This document shows positions 24,113 through 32,909 of a DNA stretch of 64,000 nucleotides, one piece after another. Below the pieces are notes generated by a model. That model did not search any database, was not told the origin of the DNA, and worked only from the letters and a program-made list of their open reading frames with translations. The stretch is from contig NZ_LWLE01000005.1 in the NCBI RefSeq assembly GCF_001905125.1, positions 180,644 through 244,643 of the forward strand. Reading direction: 5' to 3'. Source of the stretch: Streptomyces sp. TSRI0281 (GTDB lineage: Bacteria > Actinomycetota > Actinomycetes > Streptomycetales > Streptomycetaceae). The position numbers were made by a program, and so were the translations under genes. Positions within the stretch are counted from its first letter, which is position 1. Each line of letters starts with the position of its first letter.

Positions 24113-26834
24113 CAGGAGCGCAGCCGCAGGGCCGGGCCGCACGGACCGGGACGACGCGTCGGCCGTGGTGATACCCCTGATCTCCGGTGCGGGCAGTCAT
24201 GCGGGAAGCCGTGCCGGTTCAGACAGCCGCGGCAAGGCGGGTGCGGCTGGTCGTGACGGTGCCGGGGCGACCTCGCTCCAAGTGCTGCGCTCACTGGACA
24301 GCGGCCCGCGGGGACTGCTGGAGAGCGTCGCCGAAGAGCGTGTGACCCGCCTCGGCGAGAACGTTCTTCCCGCGTGGCGTCCCGTCTCCTGGCCCCGGCG
24401 CTTCCTGGCCAGCTTCCGCGACCCGTTCACCTCCGTGCTCCTCTGTCTGGGCCTGGTGTCGGCACTTGTGTCGGCATGGGGCACGGCCTGCGTGACTCTG
24501 GTTCTCGTCCTGGTCAGCTGTCTGCTGCGCTCCGGCGAGGAACACCGCGCCGACCGGTCGGCCGCGGCACTCAGGGAGCTGGTGGCGACCACGGCGACCG
24601 TGCTGCGCCGTACGTCCGCGGACGCCGCACCACGTGCCCGTGAGGTGCCCGTGGCCGAGCTGGTGCCGGGCGATGTGATCCGGCTCGGGCCGGGAGATCT
24701 CGTAGCCGCCGACGTACGGCTGTTGCGCGCCAGTGGCCTCACCGTGCATCAGTCGGCCCTCACCGGAGAGTCGGCGCCGGTGCCCAAACACCCCGTCGAC
24801 GCCCCGGAACCACCCGCGTCCCCGTCCGGCCCGTTCGCACAGCCGCACCTCTGCTTCCAGGGCAGCAGTGTGACGTCCGGCAGCGCAACGGCGGTCGTCG
24901 TCACGACCGGAGGGAACACCTGGTTCGCCGCCGCCCACGACGGCCGGGCCCGCCGCCGGGGCGCCAGTGCCTTCGACCGGTCGGTGCAGGGCATCTCCTG
25001 GACCCTGATCCGCTTCATGCTGCTCACACCGCCCCTGGTCCTCATGGCCAACGCGGCACTGCGCGGCCGGGGTCTTGAGACGTTGCCGTTCGCCGTCGCC
25101 GTGGCCGTCGGCCTCACTCCCGAGATGCTGCCCGTCATCGTCACGACGGCGCTGGCGCGGGGTGCCTCCCGGCTCGCCCGTACGAGCGGTGTCATCGTCA
25201 AGCGGCTGCCCGCACTGCACGATCTCGGGGCGGTCGATGTCCTGTGTCTGGACAAGACAGGCACCCTGACGGAGGACCGGCCCGTCGTGGAAGGTGCGCT
25301 GGACGGGGAGGGGCGGCCCGACCCCGAAGTACTCCAGTGGGCCGCGGTCGGCGCGCTGTGGACCCTGCAGCTCGCCGAGCTGCCCGCACCCGACGCGCTG
25401 GACGAGGCGGTACTGGACGCGGCGGAGGACCACGCGGCCGCAGGCGACGGGAGCTCACCGTTGTCCGTGTACGACGGGGTGGCCGCGTTGCCGTTCGATC
25501 CGGTGCGCCGTCTCGCCTCCGCCGTGGTCCGGCGGCCCGGCCGTCCCGGCATCCACACGCTGGTCACGAAGGGCGCCGTCGAAGCCGTACTCGACCGATG
25601 CGTACTGGACGACGGCGAGCGCGAACGGCTGCTCGCCCGTGCCGCCCGGGAGGCCGGGCGCGGGCTGCGGCTGCTCGCCGTGGCCCGTGCCGACCGACCC
25701 GCGAGTGCGCGCGCCTACACCCCGGCCGACGAGCGAGGGCTGACGTTCCTCGGCCTGGTCACCCTCCGCGACGTCCCCGCGCCGAGCGCCGCCGACGCGC
25801 TCGGCGTCCTGGCGGCGCGGGGCATCGCCGTGAAGGTCCTCACCGGCGACCATCCCGGCACGGCGGCCCGTGTCTGTCACGACCTCGGGCTGCCACCCGG
25901 CGAGGTCGTGACGGCCGAACGGATCGACACGCTGTCGGACGAGGAGCTGGCACGGCTGGCGGACCGGGCCACCGTGTTCGCCCGCTGCGCCCCGGAGCAC
26001 AAGGCACGCATCGTCTCGGCACTCCGCGCGGGCGGGCACACCACCGGATTCCTCGGTGACGGCGTCAACGACCTGCCCGCGTTGCACGCCGCCGATGTCG
26101 GGATCTGCCCGCGCAACGCGGTCGACGTCGCCCGGGAGGCGGCGGATGTCGTCCTGGCCGAGAAGGACCTGACCGCGATCGACCGGGCCGTGGTCGCGGG
26201 GCGCCGCAGCAGCGGCAACATCGCCACCTATCTGCGCATCACGCTCTCGTCGAATCTCGGCAACGTCCTCGCGATGCTGACCGCTGGCCTGCTGCTGCCG
26301 TTCCTCCCCATGCTCCCGGCGCAGGTGCTCGTGCAGAACCTCTGCTCCGACGCGGCACAGCTCGCGTTCGCGTTCGACCGGCCCGCCGCCGCGGTCCTGC
26401 GCCGTCCCACCGTGCTCCGCCCCCGCGACTTCCTGCGGTTCATCACGGGCTTCGGCCTGCTCAACGCCGCCGCCGACCTCGCCACCTTCGGCGTGCTCGC
26501 CCTGGCTCTGCGCGACACGGCCGCACCGGGCGGCGAGGCCGCGTTCCACGCGGGATGGTTCACCGAGAACCTGCTCACCCAGGCCCTCGTCATGATGCTG
26601 CTGCGTACCGGCCGTAACGCCGCCGAACGCAAGGCCGGCGGGCCACTGCGCGCTGCGGCCGCCGGGCTCGCCGCCGTGGGTGTGCTGCTGCCCTTCACCG
26701 CGCTGGGCCCCCTGCTGGGAATGGCCGCCCTGCCGCCGCTCTACTACCTGCTCCTCGGCACGGTCCTCGGGCTGTACGCGATCGGGCTGGCGGCAGCCCG
26801 CAGACGCTACGACCGCGGGAACACCGCACCGTGA
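24105..26834 (+). CDS. P-type ATPase, magnesium-transporter (MgtA/MgtB) type
   Basis: About 909 residues. P-type ATPase motifs are in order: LTGESAPV (near 220), TPEMLPVIVTTALARGASRL in the membrane core, phosphorylation site DKTGTLTED (near 382), VTKGAVEAV and LTGDHPGTA, and GDGVNDLPALHAADVGI (near 650). The C-terminal four membrane helices, LSSNLGNVLAMLTAGLLLPF, VQNLCSD and LLTQALVMMLLRT, are those of Mg2+-importing MgtA/MgtB rather than heavy-metal pumps. The GTG start (24105, or 24096) overlaps the ArsR stop. Residues 1-60 are Gly/Ala-rich and poorly conserved. Regulation by the ArsR partner is inferred. Confidence 0.9.
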   Translation: MPDRSAAAGPGRTDRDDASAVVIPLISGAGSHAGSRAGSDSRGKAGAAGRDGAGATSLQVLRSLDSGPRGLLESVAEERVTRLGENVLPAWRPVSWPRRFLASFRDPFTSVLLCLGLVSALVSAWGTACVTLVLVLVSCLLRSGEEHRADRSAAALRELVATTATVLRRTSADAAPRAREVPVAELVPGDVIRLGPGDLVAADVRLLRASGLTVHQSALTGESAPVPKHPVDAPEPPASPSGPFAQPHLCFQGSSVTSGSATAVVVTTGGNTWFAAAHDGRARRRGASAFDRSVQGISWTLIRFMLLTPPLVLMANAALRGRGLETLPFAVAVAVGLTPEMLPVIVTTALARGASRLARTSGVIVKRLPALHDLGAVDVLCLDKTGTLTEDRPVVEGALDGEGRPDPEVLQWAAVGALWTLQLAELPAPDALDEAVLDAAEDHAAAGDGSSPLSVYDGVAALPFDPVRRLASAVVRRPGRPGIHTLVTKGAVEAVLDRCVLDDGERERLLARAAREAGRGLRLLAVARADRPASARAYTPADERGLTFLGLVTLRDVPAPSAADALGVLAARGIAVKVLTGDHPGTAARVCHDLGLPPGEVVTAERIDTLSDEELARLADRATVFARCAPEHKARIVSALRAGGHTTGFLGDGVNDLPALHAADVGICPRNAVDVAREAADVVLAEKDLTAIDRAVVAGRRSSGNIATYLRITLSSNLGNVLAMLTAGLLLPFLPMLPAQVLVQNLCSDAAQLAFAFDRPAAAVLRRPTVLRPRDFLRFITGFGLLNAAADLATFGVLALALRDTAAPGGEAAFHAGWFTENLLTQALVMMLLRTGRNAAERKAGGPLRAAAAGLAAVGVLLPFTALGPLLGMAALPPLYYLLLGTVLGLYAIGLAAARRRYDRGNTAP

Positions 26835-26910
26835 TGCCGAGCGGGGCGAGCGGGCCGAAAGGGGCGAGGGGGGCGAGGGGGCATTGCTTCGAGATCCAGC
26901 CATGGTTATA

Positions 26911-26932
26911 CAGTTGCGCAATGCGGCAACTG
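26911..26932. promoter_or_regulatory. Inverted repeat upstream of tatA, possible operator
   Basis: CAGTTGC at 26911-26917 and GCAACTG at 26926-26932 are perfect inverted arms with an 8-base spacer, 34 bases before the tatA start. Inside it is TTGCGCAA (26914-26921), an 8-base palindrome that recurs at 26970-26977 in the first tatA codons and at 27369-27376 before terD. Confidence 0.45.
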
Positions 26933-26966
26933 TTGTCGTGCGGACGGAGAGAAGGGCGGGACCAGA

Positions 26967-27131
26967 ATGTTGCGCAACGGCCTGGAGCCCTGGCACCTGC
27001 TGATCGTGGCCATCGTGCTCATCGTGCTGTTCGGTTCGAAGAAGCTGCCGGACACGGCGCGCGCCCTGGGGAAGTCGATGCGCATCCTCAAGAGCGAGGC
27101 CAAGGCCATGAAGGAGGACGAGCCCCGGTGA
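26967..27131 (+). CDS. tatA: Sec-independent protein translocase TatA-type subunit
   Basis: 54 residues, short but complete for the function: one N-terminal membrane helix ([20 protein letters not shown]), the conserved Phe-Gly hinge, the amphipathic helix [20 protein letters not shown] and a charged tail. TatA units line the pore that exports folded, twin-arginine proteins. No tatB or tatC is near, so this is an extra paralogue. A GAAGGGCGGG stretch precedes the ATG. Its stop overlaps a possible GTG start at 27128. Confidence 0.85.
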   Translation: MLRNGLEPWHLLIVAIVLIVLFGSKKLPDTARALGKSMRILKSEAKAMKEDEPR

Positions 27132-27367
27132 ACCGCGAGAGCACGGCGCAGGGGGCGGATACCTGCGCGTGCGGCGATCACCGGCCGCACGGCGCCCGGC
27201 GCGTGCACGCCACCCGCCGGCCCCGTACCCCCGCAGCACCCTCGCGGCCCACAACACCTTCTCGACCCGCGACATCTCCGCGGCCCGCGGCGCCTTCGCG
27301 CATCACCCGCCGTCGCGGCCCACGGCGCCTTCACCATCCCGGCGTCTTCATCATCATCACTTCATGA
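27128..27367 (+). CDS. Possible small ORF overlapping the tatA stop
   Basis: A GTG at 27128 overlaps the tatA TGA (GTGA) and opens an 80-codon frame. The first residues, [19 protein letters not shown], are followed by an Arg/Pro/Ala-rich low-complexity stretch and a hydrophobic end. The composition from residue 25 onward looks like unconstrained GC-rich DNA, so the frame may be accidental. It fills most of the 342-base space between tatA and terD, in which no other gene was seen. Confidence 0.2.
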   Translation: MNRESTAQGADTCACGDHRPHGARRVHATRRPRTPAAPSRPTTPSRPATSPRPAAPSRITRRRGPRRLHHPGVFIIITS

Positions 27368-27473
27368 CTTGCGCAATCAGGGAACCTTGACGACTGCGCC
27401 ACGCGTTCACGTAAGTGACGGCAGAACAGCACGGCCGAGCCGTGCGGATCGACGTAGCACTGGAGGAAAATTC

Positions 27474-28049
27474 ATGGGTGTGACCCTGGCGAAGGGCGGC
27501 AACGTCTCCCTGACGAAGGAGGCGCCCGGCCTGACCGCCGTGACGGTCGGCCTGGGCTGGGACGTACGTACCACGACCGGAGCCGATCACGACCTCGATG
27601 CCAGTGCGCTGCTGTGCTCCGAGACCGGAAAGGTTCTCTCCGACGCGCACTTCGTGTTCTACAACAACCTCAACAGTCCCGACGGTTCCGTCCGCCACAC
27701 CGGCGACAACCTGACGGGTGAGGGCGAGGGCGACGACGAGTCCATCGACGTCGACCTGTCCGGGGTCCCGGTCGAGATCGCGAAGATCGTGTTCCCGGTG
27801 TCGATCCACGACGCCCAGAGCCGCGGCCAGAGCTTCGGCCAGGTGCGCAACGCGTTCATCCGCGTGGTGAACCGGGCGAACGGCGTCGAGCTGGCGCGCT
27901 ACGACCTCAGCGAGGACGCGTCGACCGAGACGGCGATGGTGTTCGGCGAGCTGTACCGGCACGGTACGGAGTGGAAGTTCCGCGCCGTGGGCCAGGGGTA
28001 CGCATCGGGGCTCGCGGGGATCGCGTCCGACTACGGCGTCAATGTCTGA
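27474..28049 (+). CDS. terD: TerD-family stress protein
   Basis: 191 residues, the usual TerD length. It opens with [20 protein letters not shown] and has the calcium-site stretches [20 protein letters not shown] and [15 protein letters not shown], then [32 protein letters not shown] and the C-terminal [17 protein letters not shown]. TerD proteins bind calcium and are linked to tellurite, oxidative and developmental stress; Streptomyces carry many copies. A strong GGAGGAAAATTC site precedes the ATG. It is a single gene ended by a 17-bp hairpin. Confidence 0.95.
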   Translation: MGVTLAKGGNVSLTKEAPGLTAVTVGLGWDVRTTTGADHDLDASALLCSETGKVLSDAHFVFYNNLNSPDGSVRHTGDNLTGEGEGDDESIDVDLSGVPVEIAKIVFPVSIHDAQSRGQSFGQVRNAFIRVVNRANGVELARYDLSEDASTETAMVFGELYRHGTEWKFRAVGQGYASGLAGIASDYGVNV

Positions 28050-28131
28050 CGGGTGATCCCACGCCGTCCGGCCGCCACAGCGCCCGAAGGCCGTTGATCG
28101 CCTCACGGAGAATCCGTCCCTCGGGCAAATG

Positions 28132-28169
28132 CGCGGCGGGTACGGGGCGACTGCCCCGTACCCGCCGCG
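28132..28169 (+). terminator. 17-bp perfect hairpin after terD
   Basis: CGCGGCGGGTACGGGGC at 28132-28148 pairs fully with 28153-28169 across the tetraloop GACT, followed by GTTTCTC. It lies 83 bases after the terD stop and 106 before the methyltransferase gene. Confidence 0.88.
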
Positions 28170-28274
28170 TTTCTCACGGATCTCCCAGGAGCTCCCGAAC
28201 GACCGCTCAGCGCTCGAACGTGCGCAGCGTTTCTTCCCGTTTCGTTCGGACGCCGACTGCGCGATCATGTCCAT

Positions 28275-28874
28275 ATGGCCGATGACCACGCACACATCCA
28301 GGACTTCTTCACTGCCCGTGCGGCCGACTGGGACAGCCGATTTCCCGACGACGGGCCGGCCTACGACGCCGCGGTGGGTGCACTGGGGCTCCGCCCCGGA
28401 GACGCCGTGCTCGACGCGGGCTGCGGTACGGGCCGGGCGCTGCCGGCTCTGCGCTCCGCCGTCGGATCCGGCGGCACCGTGCTCGGCGTGGACCTCACGC
28501 CCGCGATGCTAAAGGAGGCGGCACGGGCCGGGCGCGGGCGGAGCGGGGTCCTGCTGCTCGCCGACGCCGGACGGCTGCCGCTCCGTACCGGAGCGCTGGA
28601 CGCGGTGTTCGGCGCCGGACTGATCTCCCATCTCTCGCAACCGGCGGAGGATTTGAGGGAGCTGGCGCGGGTCGTGCGGACGGGCGGGCTGCTGGCCCTG
28701 TTCCATCCGATCGGCCGGGCCGCGCTGGCCGCGCGCCACGGCCGCAGCATCACCGATGACGATCTGCGGGCCGAGCCCCGGCTCGGTCCGCTGCTGGCCC
28801 GTTCCGGATGGCGGCTGGACTCGTACACCGACGAGGACGACCGCTTCCTGGCACTCGCCGTCCGTACGGTCTGA
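28275..28874 (+). CDS. Class I SAM-dependent methyltransferase
   Basis: 199 residues. The SAM-binding motif I is VLDAGCGTGRALPAL (about residues 46-60), followed by VLGVDLTPAMLKEA (acid for the ribose), LLADAGRLPLRTGALD and VFGAGLISHLSQPAEDLREL, as in UbiE/type-11 methyltransferases. The product methylates an unknown small molecule. No clear ribosome site is seen before the ATG. It stands alone after the terD terminator. Confidence 0.85.
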   Translation: MADDHAHIQDFFTARAADWDSRFPDDGPAYDAAVGALGLRPGDAVLDAGCGTGRALPALRSAVGSGGTVLGVDLTPAMLKEAARAGRGRSGVLLLADAGRLPLRTGALDAVFGAGLISHLSQPAEDLRELARVVRTGGLLALFHPIGRAALAARHGRSITDDDLRAEPRLGPLLARSGWRLDSYTDEDDRFLALAVRTV

Positions 28875-29024
28875 TACCGCTCGCCCGTGCCGGCGGTCGG
28901 AAGGGGTTGCGCTGCCCGGACGCTGCGCGCGGAAGAGCTGGACGATCCGTTCCGGCGGGGCGTGCCCACGATCGCGCGGGCGACCGGCGAGGCCGAACGG
29001 CGTCAGCTCCGGACCAGCTTGGAC

Positions 29025-29930
29025 TCACTCGGCCGGAACGTCCGACGTCCGGCCGCGCGGGACCGGGCAGCCGCGCACACCCGGTGTGGGGAACGTTCCG
29101 AGTCCGGCAATCTCATATCCGTCCGGGTATCCCCTGATCTCGGGGTTCTGGCGGGCGTAGTGCGGTGCCCTCCGGGGCGGCAGGAGCCGTACGGCGCGGG
29201 CGCGCAGCCGCAGCGCGCCATGGGTGAGCCTGCGGGCGACGGCCCCCGGCCGCTCGTACCGGAACGCCCGCAGCAGCGAATCGTCGAGGAGCGCGAGGCC
29301 GGCGCCGCGCACGGCGGGTGCCAGCACGGCCGGGTACCAGGAAGCCATCAGGTCCAACGTGGCGTCGGAGACCCTGCGGCCCCCCTCGTCCCAGCCGAAG
29401 TGCTCACGCTCGTAGGTGTCGAGGGTGCGCTCGAAGTCCTCGTACGTCCGGGGCACGTCCTTGATGCCGAGCTGGGCGCCGAACGTGCGGTAGTACGCGG
29501 CGAAGGCGCGCAGTTCATGGTCGGACAGCCTGCGCCAGCCGTAGGTGTCGAGCCAGCGCTTCGGCGTGACGACGAAGGTGCACAGAACGTAGCGCATGTC
29601 GTCATCGCTGATGTCGTAGCCGCGGTGCATCTGATTGATCCGCCGGACGGCGGTACGCCCCTGTTCGGCGTCAAAACCGTGCTCCACGATGGTGTCGAGA
29701 AGCAGGGCGGTGTCGTCGTACCGCTTCTGCGAACGCTCCGTCAGTTCGGCGGTCTCGGCGAGGAGTCGTCCGATGCTGGGGACGGCATAGGTGCGGTAGA
29801 GGGCCAGTTCGAGAGCCCGGGTGATGTCCCAGGGGAACTCGTAGGTGACGGTGAGGCGGTAGATCTCCAGGAAGTCCCGCTCCGGATCGAGCCGCTGAAT
29901 CTCCTTCAGCCGGTCGTACCTTTTCACCAC
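29025..29930 (-). CDS. MpaB-like oxygenase family protein (DUF2236)
   Basis: 301 residues. RRINQMHRGYDISDDDMRYV and FGAQLGIKDVPRTYEDFERT, with conserved His and Arg residues, match the DUF2236/MpaB family; MpaB from Penicillium cleaves a terpene side chain and bacterial latex-clearing proteins share the fold as heme oxygenases. The substrate here is unknown. GTG at 29930, or the adjacent GTG at 29927, follows AGGGGGA. The C-terminal 25 residues are Gly/Pro-rich. The gene is not in an operon. Confidence 0.8.
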   Translation of the reverse strand: MVKRYDRLKEIQRLDPERDFLEIYRLTVTYEFPWDITRALELALYRTYAVPSIGRLLAETAELTERSQKRYDDTALLLDTIVEHGFDAEQGRTAVRRINQMHRGYDISDDDMRYVLCTFVVTPKRWLDTYGWRRLSDHELRAFAAYYRTFGAQLGIKDVPRTYEDFERTLDTYEREHFGWDEGGRRVSDATLDLMASWYPAVLAPAVRGAGLALLDDSLLRAFRYERPGAVARRLTHGALRLRARAVRLLPPRRAPHYARQNPEIRGYPDGYEIAGLGTFPTPGVRGCPVPRGRTSDVPAE

Positions 29931-30095
29931 GATGTCCCCCTGTTCGGCCGGAGGCCCAACCCTACGCGGGACTCACCCGTGCACGCGGCTGTTCCGCGGC
30001 ACACCGGATGCCCGCCGGCCGCCCCCGTAGCCCCGCTTGTCAGGCCCTCGACTACAGGGTTACCGAGTAGTTAGGGTGCGCCGACGGACCAAGCG

Positions 30096-31088
30096 ATGAG
30101 CGATGAGGAGGATGCTGTGGCCGGGACGGACGACACGGTCGCCGACGACGACGCACTGTTTGTGCTGACCGCGGTGCTGCTCACCCCCGCGCAGTTCCCG
30201 AGCGTGCTGGGTGACGACTATGTGGCCGCCTGCCGGACGCTCGCCCTCGAACCGTACGAGGAGGGCTACGGTCTGGTCCTCGGCCAGGACGGCAACGGTG
30301 CCCGCTGGACCGTGGTCGTGGAGGACGTCTCGCTGGTCGCGGTCGCCATCGCCGCCTGGGACTGCGGAATGGATTACGACCTCTCTCCCGACGACCGATC
30401 CGTGGTGTGCGCGCTGCCGGGCTGGCCGCTCGCCGTGGCCGTCGCCGCGCCCGGTGTTCCCGCGCCGCACGATCCACTGCCGGATCCGGAGGCCGAAGGG
30501 GTGGGTCCCGCCCCGTTGACGCCGCCCGACACGGACGCCTGGGGGCCGGCGCAGCGGCGCCTCGGGGCGGACGAGATCGCCGCGCAGTGGGCGACCTGGC
30601 GCGAACAGATAGACGACTCGGCGTTCACCCGGCCCGGGGAGGCGTTGCGCGAGGTAGCGGTGGCCGGTGGGACGGTGGACAAGGAAGCGGCGGCTGCGGA
30701 AACCTTGCGCGAGGAAGCGGCGACCGTGGGGGCTGGGAACTCCGGGCCCGGCGGGGAGCGAGAGGCGGATGCGGCCACCGAGAATTCCGGGGCACCGAAC
30801 GGGAACGTGCAGTCCAGGCAGCACCCCGGTGTGCGCCGGGTGCTGGAGGAGGCCCGTGCCTATACGCACTCCCCACCGCCGCCCGGCCGGGTGCGTTCCT
30901 CCTTCGCCTCCGACGACGCCCGCACGCTGCGCGCCGATGGTCCGGGCTGGTCGCTGGTGGCCAGGACCGACGACATCGCGTTCATCCTGCTGGACGAGAC
31001 GCCGGGCGAGATCCTCACCGTGGGCCGCGGCCCCGAGCTGCCCGGCCTGCTGAAGGCGCTGGACGACTTGGCCGTGCGACCCGCCTGA
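30096..31088 (+). CDS. Hypothetical protein with disordered centre
   Basis: 330 residues, family not recognised. Residues 1-125 look ordered and acidic, with ALFVLTAVLLTPAQFPSVLG and RWTVVVEDVSLVAVAIAAWD. The centre (about 130-260) is Pro/Ala/Glu-rich with the internal near-repeat ALREVAVAGGTVDKEAAAAE / TLREEAATVGAG. A second ordered part from about 270 has GPGWSLVARTDDIAFILLDE and PGLLKALDDLAVRPA. No signal peptide or membrane helix. It faces the desaturase cluster with a hairpin between. Confidence 0.6.
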   Translation: MSDEEDAVAGTDDTVADDDALFVLTAVLLTPAQFPSVLGDDYVAACRTLALEPYEEGYGLVLGQDGNGARWTVVVEDVSLVAVAIAAWDCGMDYDLSPDDRSVVCALPGWPLAVAVAAPGVPAPHDPLPDPEAEGVGPAPLTPPDTDAWGPAQRRLGADEIAAQWATWREQIDDSAFTRPGEALREVAVAGGTVDKEAAAAETLREEAATVGAGNSGPGGEREADAATENSGAPNGNVQSRQHPGVRRVLEEARAYTHSPPPPGRVRSSFASDDARTLRADGPGWSLVARTDDIAFILLDETPGEILTVGRGPELPGLLKALDDLAVRPA

Positions 31089-31161
31089 TTCCGGCTTCAC
31101 CCCGGCCGGGCGGAGGCTCAGGAGTCAGGCCCGCGTTCTCCGCGACGTACGAACAGACCGG

Positions 31162-31187
31162 CGGGCGGCGCCCCGCTGTGGGCGCCG
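31162..31187. terminator. Hairpin between convergent genes
   Basis: GGCGGCGCCC at 31162-31171 and GGGCGCCGCC at 31178-31187 form a perfect 10-bp stem with a 6-base loop, in the gap between the hypothetical gene and the small membrane gene on the other strand. It can serve both directions. Confidence 0.65.
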
Positions 31188-31213
31188 CCGTACGACTGTC
31201 CGGTTGGCCGGGG

Positions 31214-31396
31214 TCAGCGGCCTATCTCCTTGCGGCTGATCCTGCGGAGCCGGCGCCGCTGGGACGGGTCAAGCATCAGATATCCCACGACGGGGACGCC
31301 GATCAGCACCAGCAGCGCCCACCAGAATCCGATGAGGGGCCACAGGACGGCCGCCGCGACAACTCCCCCGATGGCGATCTTCGCACCGTTCGACAT
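31214..31396 (-). CDS. Small two-helix membrane protein downstream of the desaturase
   Basis: 60 residues: GAKIAIGGVVAAAVLWPLIG and FWWALLVLIGVPVVGYLML are two membrane segments, followed by a basic cytoplasmic tail (SQRRRLRRISRKEIGR). AAGGAGG precedes the ATG by a good distance. It starts 83 bases after the desaturase stop on the same strand and may be cotranscribed; a role near the membrane lipid enzyme is possible but unsupported otherwise. Confidence 0.75.
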   Translation of the reverse strand: MSNGAKIAIGGVVAAAVLWPLIGFWWALLVLIGVPVVGYLMLDPSQRRRLRRISRKEIGR

Positions 31397-31479
31397 GGTC
31401 CACGCCTCCTTCGCGGCCGGAGCCGCTCCTGTTGTGTGAACGCTTGTACGCGCCCATCGGTTCCGCCACGCGGCCGCGA

Positions 31480-32652
31480 CTATCGCAGCGGTTCGCCGAC
31501 CTCGTGCATGTGGGTCAGCGCCTGGCGGTAGGACTCGATGAGTCCGGTCTCCGCGTACGGCATCCCGATGTCCTTGCAGTGGGCCTTGACCAGCGGCTGG
31601 GCCAGTCGCAGGTGAGGGCGCGGCATGCTCGGGAAGAGGTGGTGCTCGATCTGGTAGTTCAGGCCCCCCAGGAACCAGTCGGTGAGGACGGCCCCGCGTA
31701 CGTTCCGCGAGGTCAGCACCTGTCGCTGCAGGTGGCCCCAGCGGTCGCCGTCCGGGTCGGGCATCTCCATGCCCTTGTGGTTCGGGGCGAAGGCCATGCC
31801 GAGATGGAGGCCGAACAGCGCGTGGTGCACCAGGGCGAACACGACGGCCTTGCCGAGGGACATGGTGGTCAGCAGCAGCGTGGCGTACAGCGCCAGGTGC
31901 CCGGCCAGCAGCAGACCGGAAAGGGCGCGCTCCCTGACGGGCTGACGCCGCAGGAACTGGAAGCCGTAGATCTTCAGGGCGATGCCTTCGAGGAGCAGCA
32001 TCGGGAAGAAGAGCCGGGCCTGGTTGCGGGTGAGCCAGCGGGCGAAGCCTTCGCGCTGCGCCGCCTGCTTCTGGGTCCAGACAAGAGCGCCGACGCCGAC
32101 GTCGGGATCCTTGTCGATGTGGTTGGGGTTGGCGTGGTGGCGCACGTGCTTGTCGTTCCACCACGCCTCGTTCATGCCGAGGAGCAGATTGGCGTGGACG
32201 AGCCCGATGATGCGGCTCGTCCTGCGGTCACCGGATATCTGGGCGTGTCCCGCGTCGTGTCCGACGAAGGCGGTACGGGTCCACAGGATCGCCAGCGGCA
32301 GCGTGAGGAGCAGCGTCCACCAGGTGTTGCCCAGGAGCACGAGAGCGGTGATCACCGCGCCCAGGGCCACCAGGTTGACCGCGATGCCCGCCCCGTACCA
32401 GCCGGTGCGCCGCTCCAGGAGCCCTTGCCCCTTGACAGCCCTCAGAAGAGGGGCAAAATCGCTCCCTGAACTCCCGGTGCTCGCGGCGCTCTCGGAACCG
32501 GATCGCTCGGCGCCCTGCCCCTGCGGAACCGGGGCCTGTGAAACCGGGTTCTCCGAATCCGCGCCTGCGGCACGCGCGACACTTCCCGTACTTCCGGAAC
32601 TGTCCGATCCGTCGCGGGCGGGCTCCGCAACGGTGGCTATCGCCTGGGGCAT
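31480..32652 (-). CDS. Fatty acid desaturase, membrane di-iron type
   Basis: 390 residues. The three histidine boxes that bind two irons are present: FVGHDAGHAQ, DKHVRHHANPNH and NYQIEHHLFPSMPR, between hydrophobic segments. The last box with Gln is typical of front-end (delta-6-like) and acyl-lipid desaturases. The enzyme puts a double bond into membrane fatty acids with oxygen and a reductase. There is no fused cytochrome b5 part. The first 70 residues are Ser/Gly/Ala-rich (GSDSSGSTGSV, SGSESAASTGSSGSD) and look disordered, which is unusual. ATG 32652 follows CGGAG. A large hairpin lies in its leader. Confidence 0.9.
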   Translation of the reverse strand: MPQAIATVAEPARDGSDSSGSTGSVARAAGADSENPVSQAPVPQGQGAERSGSESAASTGSSGSDFAPLLRAVKGQGLLERRTGWYGAGIAVNLVALGAVITALVLLGNTWWTLLLTLPLAILWTRTAFVGHDAGHAQISGDRRTSRIIGLVHANLLLGMNEAWWNDKHVRHHANPNHIDKDPDVGVGALVWTQKQAAQREGFARWLTRNQARLFFPMLLLEGIALKIYGFQFLRRQPVRERALSGLLLAGHLALYATLLLTTMSLGKAVVFALVHHALFGLHLGMAFAPNHKGMEMPDPDGDRWGHLQRQVLTSRNVRGAVLTDWFLGGLNYQIEHHLFPSMPRPHLRLAQPLVKAHCKDIGMPYAETGLIESYRQALTHMHEVGEPLR

Positions 32653-32712
32653 GACATCTCCGGATCTCTGGGCATGTGCGCTGACCTTGTAGAACGTACG
32701 GATTGGGGGCTT

Positions 32713-32788
32713 GTGGCAGCCATGGCGCCACCACCCTGGTTCTCCGGGGGTTTGCCCCCGTGTCCCACGGTGGTGCTGGCTGCACCAC
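32713..32788 (-). promoter_or_regulatory. Long imperfect hairpin in the desaturase leader
   Basis: GTGGCAGCC at 32713 onward pairs with GGCTGCACCAC ending at 32788, CACCACC with GGTGGTG inside it, and at the tip CGGGGG-TTTG-CCCCCG closes a small stem. It lies 61 bases upstream of the desaturase start, between it and the divergent SNF2 gene. It could be an attenuator or a small RNA. This is seen in sequence; the function is inferred. Confidence 0.45.
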
Positions 32789-32909
32789 GAGACCGGAAGG
32801 CAGAGGAAAGTGATGGGGATCACGGCGCAGAATTGCCGGAAGAGACGACGGGTGGAGTACCCTCGGCGACCCCGACCCACTAGTCAAATTTGAGGAATCT
32901 GACATCGCT

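Noticed and set aside
27128..27367. Small frame after tatA considered as a firm tatB-like gene
   Set aside because: It has no N-terminal membrane helix and turns into Arg/Pro-rich low-complexity sequence; kept only as a low-confidence ORF.
31480..32652. Desaturase and SNF2/SWIM genes considered as one defence cluster
   Set aside because: They are divergently oriented with separate leaders, and nothing ties fatty acid desaturation to the helicase pair.
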